A DNA stretch of 64,000 bases from Gigantopelta aegis (taxonomy: Eukaryota; Mollusca; Gastropoda; Neomphalida; Peltospiridae): assembly GCF_016097555.1 (NCBI RefSeq), contig NC_054712.1:49730209-49794208 (forward strand). The letters are read 5' to 3'. The notes below the pieces were generated by a model, which did not search any database, was not told the DNA's origin, and saw nothing but the letters and a program-made list of their open reading frames with translations. The position numbers and the translations under genes are program-made. Shown piece after piece: positions 43,436 to 53,531 of this stretch; the first letter of the stretch is position 1; the number at the start of each line of letters is the position of its first letter.

Positions 43436-46400
43436 GTGCGTATTTCTAATATTTGTATTTAGTGCAGGAAAGGAGAGGGGTGAGAGTTCAGGAAGGAAAA
43501 TCGTGTCGCTGCTTGTTTGACGGCATCGCAATATTTGTATTTTTATTATTTAGCACATGTAAAGCCATCTGGTAATTAGTTTAATTATTCAAATTTGGGC
43601 GTGAGTTCGACCCGTATCCCCCCCCCCCCCCCTTTCAATGGTTAGGGTTAGTTTTAAGCTTAGGATTGGTATAATATCCGCCCGGTCACCCCGTTATTAT
43701 TTTTTGTTATGGGGAGGGAGAGGACCGGGTGGATATTTTTCCAACTGCGACTTTCACCAATTTCCAAATTTTGGAGTTAACAGCAAAGGTATACTGAGCT
43801 AGAACCCACCAAACTACCTGCCAAAAAAACAAACAAAAACCAAACCCCCAAAACAATCCCTAATAATTCAACATTTGTTTTCAGGATTTTGGTTAAAGGA
43901 AGCATATTACCGAGAATGGCCTGATGTAACATTTAAGAGAGAGATGATTGTGATTCTCGAGCTACAGGATCCCGGAGAATACGTCACCTACAGCACTTAC
44001 CAGAAATACAACAAACTGCAAGAGGACCGACTTCGAGTTCCCGTCATTAAGGCAAATAATTCATTATGAATTACAGGGACCGAGGGATGGCCCTTGGAGA
44101 GGAGAAAATGTTGCCAAATTGTCTAACCAAAACCACTGTTATTTTCAATCAAATTATCAATCATGGCATGAAAATATTTTGAATTAATTTAGAAACATGT
44201 ACTAAATTGCAAACACTAATAAACACATAATTGAATGTCTTGCCCACCATTAACCTATTCGGGGTTGCTGAAAGTTGCAACAAATTTTACCTGAATGCAT
44301 GTTACAAAATTTGTTTTAATTAAACTTTAAATTTAAAAAAAATAAAAAAATAAAATAATTTTCAAACATTGCAGAATATGGCTGATGCCGAGTTGCAGAT
44401 TTGATGCAGTAAAAAAATAATAAAACATAAAGTAATAATAACAGTCATTCAGAAAAAGACAACTTGCCTGTCGGACCTGTTGCATTTTTGACCTCATCTG
44501 TCAGAATTTGGCAAGCAGGCAAGTACTTTCTGCACCCCTGTGAATTTGGGCCAGTGGTTTAACTTGGTGGGTTGGTGAAAATCTCAACGTCCAAGTCCAA
44601 AGTGTTCAACATGCACATTCAAAGCAAGCTGTTGTAGTGCACGTCTGTCCTGGGCACGTGCCAGCCTCGGCCGGCTCCTCCGTCCAGGACAGGAAAGGTA
44701 GGGTGGGTTGGAGGGGGGGGGGGTTGGAGGGGGGGTGGACTGCCTACATTGGCTGGTGCAAGGGAGCACCAGCAGTCCGACCGTAGCTGGTAACAGGTGG
44801 TATGGTGAGCACTATCGAATTTGGAATGTCCCGTAGGATTAAGCCAAAGAGAATGGGTGCACATTTTTGATGAAGGAATTTAGGTGCAATTTTGAACAGT
44901 CTGTCTCAGTGGAAAGGTAGGGAGGAGCTACGTATAGGTTTCGAAGTTAGTAGGCCAAGAGTAGCTCGTTTATTGGACCCATGTGGTGCTGATATGTCTC
45001 CCTAGGTTGCCCATAGCTAGGGGCCCTTAAAAGGGCCCGAACTGTTCAGCTCAAACCACAGGTCCTGACTAGAGGCTTTATAAGACATTTTGTCAAAACA
45101 CTGACTATTTGTATAATGACAGCTTAATGTTTTATGTCCACAGGCACGGGAAGTAGACATCAATGGTGATGGACGCTATGACAAACTATTGCTGGATATT
45201 GAAATGCCTCTGCAGGACAGTGAAAATGTGATTGGCGTAAAACTACTCACTGTTTATTACTACAGACTAAAGGTATGAATATACATGTATCTCGACCAGG
45301 GTTTGAAGTAAAATAGCATGATTCTGTGCTTCAACGAAATCCCAGGTTTTTTGTGTTGGAAATGTAAGATTACGGGACGGAATCCCAAACTATCTTTGTT
45401 AAATCATGTTTATGATTCTAGTGGAATCCAGGGCTGGCTCTGGCAATTGCCAAATTCGTCAATTGCGAATTTTGAAAACAATTGCTGAATTTTATTTTTA
45501 TTGGTGAAATTATTTTACTAGAAAATAACTGCTTTTCTGTCATTTTTGAAGTTTAATAAATAATTTGGCGAAACTTTGTGTTCACCGAGAGCTGGCCCTG
45601 GAATCCTAAAAACAAATCCACAAATTCAGTGCATCAGGGCTTCTAGATTGTGGTAGCCCAGTGTTCGAGATTAAAAATTTTGGCCAGTATCCCAGTTGGA
45701 TACTAACATTTCAAAATCTGGTATCCCACCTGAGAATTTAGTATTATATGGTATCCCGGTGGGATACTGGGTTCTTGAAGTCTGGTATCCAAAATTAAAT
45801 TCTGGTATCCCCGGGATATCGGAATACCGTTAATCTCGAACACTGTAGCCCCACTCCCATGGCTAGTGATATTCAGTGTTGGGCTACATATGAATATCCT
45901 GCCCCTACCACGACCACTCAGTGTTATTGTTTTTAAGCTCTATCTCCCTCTTTGGATGACATATCCGATTATTACTATTAATTAGTAAAATTATATTAAC
46001 TTAAAGAAAAGTAGGGCTAGTGAATTTTTATTCATGGCTAATCAATTTGTAAAATCACTGATCCCATGGCTAGTGGATTTTATAAAAATTCTAGAAACCC
46101 TGATCTACATGTATGTTAAATCATGTTTATGATTCCAGGGCTAGCTCTGGCAATCGCCAAATTCGTCAGTTGCAAATTTTGAAAAGAATTGGCGAATTTG
46201 ATTTGGTGAAATAATTTTTACTATATTTGATTAGAAAATAACTGCTTTTCTGTAATTTTTTAAGTTTAATAAATAATTTGGCAAAACTTTGTGTTCACCC
46301 AGGGCTAGCCCCAGGTGGAATCTTAAACAAAAATCCACAAATTCAATACCTCAGGGCTTCTAGATTATGGTAGCCCCATGGCTAGTGATATTCAATGTTG

Positions 46401-47780
46401 GGCTAGTAAATAACTACCCGAGGGCTATTGAAAAAAACAATTGTCAAATGTTGCAGTTAAGTCTATTTTGTAAATATGAATATCCTACTGACATCCCAAC
46501 CCCCCAATGTTAGTATTTTTAAGCTCTATCTTCCCCTTTAGGTGACATATCTGATTATTACTATTATTTAGTAAAATTGTATTAAAAGTAAAGTAGGGCT
46601 AGTGAATTTTTAATTGTGGCTAGTACATTTTTAAATTCACTGATCCCATGGCTATTGGATTTAAAAAAAATTCTAGACGCCTTGAATGCATGCATATACG
46701 TTTACATGTCATCAGGATCACAATGAGAACCAACAAGCAGAACCTGCTACGTCCAAAGTTGTAGGGTTTTTCTCTTTTTAAAAGAGCGAAAGAAAAAAAA
46801 ATGGTTTTAAAGTTGCAGACCATAGACCAACCCGCGAAAATGGATGCTACGTTTGGGTAATCTACAGACCTGTAACACAGTTGGATAAAGTTACAATAGG
46901 CCTATAGTGAAACAAGAGTCTGTGACGTTGAAACAGGGAAATATTCTTAAAAATAGACTAGAGCTCGTCTCTATAACTGTTGCTTCTTAGAAGTAATGTG
47001 TGCGTTTTTAAAAATATGAAAAAGCTTTTCGTGGTGTTAGAAACACGGTGGATGACAAGAAGTACTTCAGATGTATGGAAAAGGATTTATCGAAACAATA
47101 ACAACTAAGTAATGTCTTATGTTAATGACAAATATGGCTCAAATAATGAAAATTACTAGTATGCCATAGTGTTTTACAACTAGGATATGTTACTTTAATG
47201 TTTACAAATTTGCAAAAGAAAATCTGAAAATGAAACTTTGTTGTTTAATTGTGAAGAAAAGAGAAACAAGATAGGGGACAGGCCTCTTTTGTATAGTACC
47301 AGTCTGACTACTAGCTCTGCCAATTGGCAATTGCAAATTTTAAAAACAATTTGTGAATTTTATTTTAATTTGGCGTAACAGATTTCTTATTTTGTTGGAA
47401 AATTACTGGGTTTCAAAAAAATAAATAAAAAATTGATGTTCTGGAAATATAGGAGGACAGCAAAGTGTGATAATGGGGAAACAAAGACACATGCTACAGG
47501 CCCTGCAGATCCTTAAACCGACTCTGTCAGCAAGAAACATCACAGTAGTAAACAACAGGCCAAAACATTTATTTTAATAAACATGTTAGCGAGAGAACTG
47601 CGATTTGTCTATACAGTGATCTGTTTTCATTTTCAGAAATTTTCGTCTTTTTTTATGGAGTCACTTGGCTACATAGAGCATTTTTCACCACAAGCTGGCG
47701 CCAAACTTGAAATATTTGGAGACATTCAGCTACGACAGAAAGAACCGCTGGGACACAAGGGCGTTGATAAAAGATATAAC
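43297..47780 (+). CDS. TMEM231: TMEM231 gene, exons 1-4 (3' part outside window)
   Basis: Four exons join into 193 codons that align with the N-terminal two thirds of TMEM231 (about 315 residues in vertebrates, from memory). TMEM231 is a two-pass membrane protein of the MKS module at the ciliary transition zone, where it helps form the barrier that controls ciliary membrane content. Seen: start 'MATYEIFAQPELRRYRS', a first membrane segment at about residues 24-43 ('LLMLVIFVLTFIPPLFVV'), then 'GFWLKEAYYREWPDVTF', 'EDRLRVPVIK', 'DINGDGRYDKL' and 'GDIQLRQKEPLG ... KRYN'. The second membrane segment and C-terminus are missing because those exons lie beyond 64000. Introns 1, 3 and 4 use GT donors and intron 2 uses GC. 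Introns 3 and 4 are full of repeats. All junctions keep frame, so there is no sign of a pseudogene. Confidence 0.93.
43885..44051 (+). CDS. TMEM231: TMEM231 exon 2 (GC donor)
   Basis: Acceptor 'tgttttcag|gattttgg'. 167 nt. The end is placed at 'attaag|gcaaat', a GC donor, because it gives an ungapped match to the family across the exon 2/3 join ('RLRVPVIK' + 'AREVDINGDG'). Reading on meets a stop at 44067, and no suitable GT lies before it. Confidence 0.88.
44052..45143. other. TMEM231 intron 2, including a repeat fragment
   Basis: 44600-44680 ('cacattcaaagcaagctgtt gtagtgcacg') is related to the 3' end at 26060. G-rich runs lie at 44707-44735. 44740-45060 looks like an old LINE or SINE piece, family unknown. 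The 'ttgattttcagg'-type branch region is not specially marked. Confidence 0.5.
45144..45272 (+). CDS. TMEM231: TMEM231 exon 3
   Basis: Acceptor 'tatgtccacag', donor 'aaag|gtatga'. 43 codons, phase 0 both sides: 'AREVDINGDGRYDKLLLDIE' then 'MPLQDSENVIGVKLLTVYYY'. Confidence 0.92.
45405..46690. repeat. Diverged tandem duplication in TMEM231 intron 3 (about 0.7-kb unit)
   Basis: 'ttaaatcatgtttatgattc' begins both units (about 45407 and 46117). Both then run through 'ggctctggcaattgcc', 'aactgcttttctgt', 'agggcttctagatt' and 'tttttaagctctatct' to 'actgatcccatggcta'. Divergence is clearly higher than in the other duplications. A third fragment of the same repeat lies near 47305-47390. Confidence 0.88.
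45660..45844. mobile_element. hAT-like MITE, 185 bp, in intron-3 unit 1
   Basis: Inverted ends 'agtgttcgagatta' / 'taatctcgaacact'. 7-bp target duplication GTAGCCC (45653-45659 and 45845-45851). Unit 2 has the empty site (near 46371). The interior repeats 'ggtatccc'. The short target duplication suits hAT (8 bp), but this is not certain. Confidence 0.82.
47637..47780 (+). CDS. TMEM231: TMEM231 exon 4
   Basis: Acceptor 'cattttcag|aaattt', donor 'ataac|gtacgt'. 48 codons, phase 0: 'FFMESLGYIEHFSPQAGAKL ... GDIQLRQKEPLGHKGVDKRY'. The next exon was not found up to 64000, so intron 4 is longer than 16.2 kb. Confidence 0.92.
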
Positions 47781-48128
47781 GTACGTATAGCAAAAGGTTG
47801 TAACTTCTTTGCCATTTTTTTTTCCCCTTTTGTAAAATTGTTTAAAGGTTAAATTTACAATATAAAGTAAAGTTAAAACCTGACCAAAAAAAAAAGTTTT
47901 GTCAAAGCAAAATATCATCATATGACATTAGGCATATTTTCATTTTCAATCAAGGCTTTTTGACTAAAAGGGGTAAAAACATGAGTTAATTAACTTAGTG
48001 ACAAAAAACTGGTTGCAATGGCACCAGTTAGGCCACTTGTGTTGTCATAGCCCATGCTATAAAGATAGCATAAAATAATATGGTGTGGTAATTATGTAAC
48101 GTTTATTGTAAACCAGGTTCCACTGCGA

Positions 48129-49500
48129 AATAAAACATTTTGTTTGCTAATACTGAATTTATGCTTGACCAATGTCTGGATCTTTTAGAGGCCAAAGACC
48201 CAGCACCGATTTTGTTCTATATTTGTCAACTCTACCATACTCTCATTAACAGCCGATCCCATGGAATAGGGTCATGACTGAAGTAGGTCATGTTTGACAT
48301 CAGTGTCTGTCATGAATCGTGTCTTGACTCTCAACATACCGGTAGTTCAGTGTTTCCTGTTATGTTATATATCAAGTGAAACTTTCAAAGAATACAAATA
48401 TGGTGGTGGTGTATGTGTGTGCAGCGCCCTCAATAGTTTAAGAAGTAGCAGGCTACAACAGTGATGATAGCGGGGGGGGGGGTCTGGGGGCCCTCCCCGA
48501 GAAACATTTGAAAAATCGAACCTCTGAGATGCATTCTCATGGCCTCTGTTAGCGCAAATCAGTCACCATCCATAAAATGCAGCAACTGAACAATTTTACT
48601 CGAAAAGTAGGCGGCAGCAAAAGCTGTTTCAGGCGGCGATTTGCCGCCGGAGACCGGGTACTTTTGAGGGCTCTGTGTGTGTGTTTCCATGTGTGTGTGT
48701 GTGTGTTAGAGATGGGGCAATTACTTGACAAAAGTAATCGATTACGATTACTTAAGAATGTCCTGATTACAATTACAAGAAAATTGTAAGTAAATGATTA
48801 CAATTGCAAATGCATTGTCCAGTAATCATGATTACATTTCAATATATATGCACAAGTAGTGAAATGATGTCACTAACATGATGTTCACTTCATTTTATTA
48901 ACTATACTGATGGAAATAAATAAAGGATCACACAGATAGTAACAAAGAAAGAAAGAAATGTTTTATTTAACGACACACTCAACACATTTTATTTACGGTT
49001 ATATGGCATCAGACATATGGTTAAGGACCACACAGATTTTGAGACGAAACCCGCTGTCGCCACTACATGGGCTACGAAACCCGCTGTCGCCACTACATGG
49101 GCTACTCTACATATATAAAATTATGGTTGGAGATGTTTTATTTATTGAATAAGAATAAGAATTGTGTACGAAGCCAAAACAAGGGTCCAAAAAGTGACTG
49201 TTGTCGACCTTAACTATCGTGGATTAAAAGCTCGTTGGTTAGTAGTGTTCCTGTCTCAAGTTTTGGTATCGCGCTCATTAAATTGTAAATATTTGTCACC
49301 GTTTTCATCTGTTTTCAGTTCAAATTTTCCACAAAATAGCATTTTAAACAAACCAAGCAAAAACTTTGTTTACATATCGCAAAGGGAATTCCCGGTAACC
49401 ATGTGCTATAAATAGTAGCGTTGAATACGGTATAGTTCCGGCAGTTGAGTTGAATACGGAACAGTGTATTTCATTGCACTGAAAATGTAAGATATTATAT
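48129..49500. repeat. Array short unit S1
   Basis: Holds the poly-G/TG part and the SINE tail with a local 29-bp repeat ('cgaaacccgctgtcgccact' twice). It lacks the SINE head, the CRE segment and the hairpin segment. Confidence 0.9.
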
Positions 49501-50952
49501 GATAAAACATTTTATTTGCTAATACTGAATTTATGCTTGACCAATGTCCGGATCTTTTAGAGGCCAAAGACCCAGCACCGATTTTGTTCTATATTTGTCA
49601 ACTCTACCATACTCTCATTAACAGCCGATCCCATGGAATAGGGTCATGACTGAAGTAGGTCATGTTTGACATCAGTGTCTAGTCATGACAAGTGTCTGTG
49701 AATCGTGTCTTGACTCTCAACATACCGGTAGTTCAGTGTTTCCTGTTATGTTATATATCAAGTGAAACTTTCAAAGAATACAAATATGGTGGTGGTGTAT
49801 GTGTGTGCAGCGCCCTCAATAGTTTAAGAAGTAGCAGGCTACAACAGTGATGATAGCGGGGGGGGGGGGTCTGGGGGCCCTCCCCGAGAAACATTTGAAA
49901 AATCGAACCTCTGAGATGCATTCTCATGGCCTCTGTTAGCGCAAATCAGTCACCATCCATAAAATGCAGCAACTGAACAATTTTACTCGAAAAGTAGGCG
50001 GCAGCAAAAGCTGTTTCAGGCGGCGATTTGCCGCCGGAGACCGGGTACTTTTGAGGGCTCTGTGTGTGTGTTTCCATGTGTGTGTGTGTGTGTTAGAGAT
50101 GGGGCAATTACTTGACAAAAGTAATCGATTACGATTACTTAAGAATGTCCTGATTACAATTACAAGAAAATTGTAAGTAAATGATTACAATTGCAAATGC
50201 ATTGTCCAGTAATCATGATTACATTTCAATATATATGCACAAGTAGTGAAATGATGTCACTAACATGATGTTCACTTCATTTTATTAACTATACTGATGG
50301 AAATAAATAAAGGATCACACAGATAGTAACAAAGAAAGAAAGAAATGTTTTATTTAACGACACACTCAACACATTTTATTTACGGTTATATGGCATCAGA
50401 CATATGGTTAAGGACCACACAGATTTTGAGACGAAACCCGCTGTCGCCACTACATGGGCTACGAAACCCGCTGTCGCCACTACATACAGGTCAGTACTTT
50501 TTCTTTTTTTTCATAATTCTGGACAAAATATTAATTTGAAGTTTTGAAAGGCTACTCTACATATATATCAAATTATGGTTGGAGATGTTTTATTTATTGA
50601 ATAAGAATAAGAATTGTGTACGAAGCCAAAACAAGGGTCCAAAAAGTGACTGTTGTCGACCTTAACTATCGTGGATTAAAAGCTCGTTGGTTAGTAGTGT
50701 TCCTGTCTCAAGTTTTGGTATCGCGCTCATTAAATTGTAAATATTTGTCACCGTTTTCATCTGTTTTCAGTTCAAATTTTCCACAAAATAGCATTTTAAA
50801 CAAACCAAGCAAAAACTTTGTTTACATATCGCAAAGGGAATTCCCGGTAACCATGTGCTATAAATAGTAGCGTTGAATACGGTATAGTTCCGGCAGTTGA
50901 GTTGAATACGGAACAGTGTATTTCATTGCACTGAAAATGTAAGATATTATAT
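49501..50952. repeat. Array short unit S2
   Basis: Like S1, but with a 60-70-bp piece ('acaggtcagtactttttc ... gttttgaaag') placed inside the SINE remnant. In long units that piece sits after the CRE segment. Confidence 0.9.
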
Positions 50953-51844
50953 GATAAAACATTTTATTTGCTAATACTGAATTTATGCTTGACCAATGTC
51001 CGGTTCTTTTAGAGGCCAAAGACCCAGCACCGATTTTGTTATATATTTGTCAACTCTACCATACTCTCATTAACAGCCGATCCCATGGAATAGAGTCATG
51101 ACTGAAGTAGGTCATGTTTGACATCAGTGTCTCCACGATGCCACCGAGGCCGGTAGATAGCAACAAGAAATAATGACATGTTTGACATCAGTGTCTGTCA
51201 TGAATCGTGTCTTGACTCTCAACATACCGGTAGTTCAGTGTTTCCTGTTATGTTATATATCAAGTGAAACTTTCAAAGAATACAAATATGGTGGTGGTGT
51301 ATGTGTGTGCAGCGCCCTCAATAGTTTAAGAAGTAGCAGGCTACAACAGTGATGATAGCGGGGGGGGGGGGGTCTGGGGGCCCTCCCCGAGAAACATTTG
51401 AAAAATCGAACCTCTGAGATGCATTCTCATGGCCTCTGTTAGCGCAAATCAGTCACCATCCATAAAATGCAGCAACTGAACAATTTTACTCGAAAAGTAG
51501 GCGGCAGCAAAAGCTGTTTCAGGCGGCGATTTGCCGCCGGAGACCGGGTACTTTTGAGGGCTCTGTGTGTGTGTTTCCATGTGTGTGTGTGTGTTAGAGA
51601 TGGGGCAATTACTTGACAAAAGTAATCGATTACGATTACTTAAGAATGTCCTGATTACAATTACAAGAAAATTGTAAGTAAATGATTACAATTGCAAATG
51701 CATTGTCCAGTAATCATGATTACATTTCAATATATATGCACAAGTAGTGAAATGATGTCACTAACATGATGTTCACTTCATTTTATTAACTATACTGATG
51801 GAAATAAATAAAGGATCACACAGATAGTAACAAAGAAAGAAAGA

Positions 51845-52181
51845 AATGTTTTATTTAACGACACACTCAACACATTTTATTTACGGTTATATGGCATCAG
51901 ACATATGGTTAAGGACCACACAGATTTTGAGACGAAACCCGCTGTCGCCACTACATGGGCTACTCTTTCCAATTAGCAGCAAGGGATCTTTTATTTGCGC
52001 TTCCCACAGGCTGGATAGCACAAACCATGGCCTTTGTTGAACCAGTTATGGATCACTGGTCGGTGCAAGTGGTTTACACCTACCCATTGAGCCTTGTGGA
52101 GCACTCACTCAAGGTTTGGAGTCGGTATCTGGATTAAAATCCCATGCCTCGACTGGGATCCGAACCCAGTACCTACCAGCC
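51845..52181 (-). repeat. SINE family B in the long units (minus), head broken
   Basis: Tail 'gttttatttaacgacacact' to 'acctaccagcc', where the head is cut. The missing head end 'ccacgatgccaccgaggccgg' sits at about 51132-51153, with 'agatagcaacaa' next to it. This mirrors 'agatagtaacaa' beside the SINE tail, the original target duplication. Equivalent copies start at 54425, 57004 and 59588. S1 and S2 carry only the tail. Confidence 0.88.
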
Positions 52182-52277
52182 AATAAGTAAATTCAATAGC
52201 AATTTTACATTGGAATTTTTCCAAAAAGGAAACGTCATGTAGGCCTATTTTATGGTTATTGTAAGGGAGATGCAAAG

Positions 52278-52302
52278 TGACGTCATTGGAATACTGACGT
52301 CA
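52278..52302. promoter_or_regulatory. Pair of perfect CRE-like palindromes (TGACGTCA)
   Basis: TGACGTCA at 52278-52285 and 52295-52302, repeated in each long unit (near 54858, 57438 and 60020). TGACGTCA is the CREB/ATF site. Whether these intronic sites are bound is unknown. Confidence 0.5.
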
Positions 52303-52934
52303 TTTAAATTCAGAATTAGCTGTATTATTACAATGCTGCGCCACATAAAATAAAAACTAGTCTACTAACCTTGACCCCTGTCAAATTCCTATAACAAACA
52401 GATAATGCTGTTTACAGGTCAGTACTTTTTCTTTTTTTTCATAATTCTGGACAAAATATTAATTTGAAGTTTTGAAAGATGAAATAACTAAAAGCTACCT
52501 TTTGTCAAATATATCATATCACAAAATTATGGTTGGAGATGTTTTATTTATTGAATAAGAATAAGAATTGTGTACGAAGCCAAAACAAGGGTCCAAAAAG
52601 TGACTGTTGTCGACCTTAACTATCGTGGATTAAAAGCTCGTTGGTTAGTAGTGTTCCTGTCTCAAGTTTTGGTATCGCGCTCATTAAATTGTAAATATTT
52701 GTCACCGTTTTCATCTGTTTTCAGTTCAAATTTTCCACAAAATAGCATTTTAAACAAACCAAGCAAAAACTTTGTTTACATATCGCAAAGGGAATTCCCG
52801 GTAACCATGTGCTATAAATAGTAGCGTTGAATACGGTATAGTTCCGGCAGTTGAGTTGAATACGGAACAGTGTATTTCATTTTTGTATTCAGGGTTGTAT
52901 TTATATAGTAAGATTTAATGGGTATGTAATAAAT

Positions 52935-53095
52935 AAAGGTTATTACCAGAGTGTTTTTCGGTATCGTCAATATCATATATTAGGAATAAAAATTGTATTA
53001 TGCGAGCCTCTGGCGAGCATAATACATTATTTTTATTCCTAATATACTAGTATGATATTGACGATACCGAAATACACGAGGGTAATAATCTATCA
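52935..53095. repeat. Long imperfect hairpin in the array unit
   Basis: Arms of about 70 bp ('ttcggtatcgtcaatatcat' ... 'gtattatgc' against 'gcataatac' ... 'atgatattgacgataccgaa') around a centre of about 13 nt. It is probably a foldback MITE fixed in the unit. Copies at about 55515, 58095 and 60680. The flanking phrase 'atagtaagatt.aat.ggtatgtaata' recurs at 63902-63930. Confidence 0.85.
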
Positions 53096-53531
53096 TATAA
53101 GCTCAAGCTTAATACAACGTGTTTTTGTAAACTGTACACGCAACTTTAATTCCAGTCCGCCATTACTAGATATTCAAATGACGTAAGAATATGTGGCGCA
53201 GTGTATTTTTTAATGGAAATGATGTCAAACTCGAATGATGTCATTTTGGATGTCCTTACATCAAAATAAAGTTATGCCTAACATTTTTTGTTTTCCGAAT
53301 GCTGGACAGCTTTCAGTGTCAAATTGCCATTGAAATGTTTTTATTTGATGATTATGAATGCATACGTCAATCATGGAGTGTCACCCAGGTGCGTTTGCTT
53401 AAATGTCAATAAACCTAGTGCCGAGACCTCGACTAATTTACATCTAATTTGCAAAGTTATCAAATTCTTAAAGTATGTGATCTGAAAAATATCACATACT
53501 TTGATTGCACTGAAAATGTAAGATATTATAT

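Larger units (their letters stand above)
50953..53531. repeat. Array long unit L1
   Basis: First complete 2.58-kb unit. The SINE lies at 51845-52181, the CRE-like pair at 52278-52302 and the hairpin at about 52935-53095. Confidence 0.93.
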
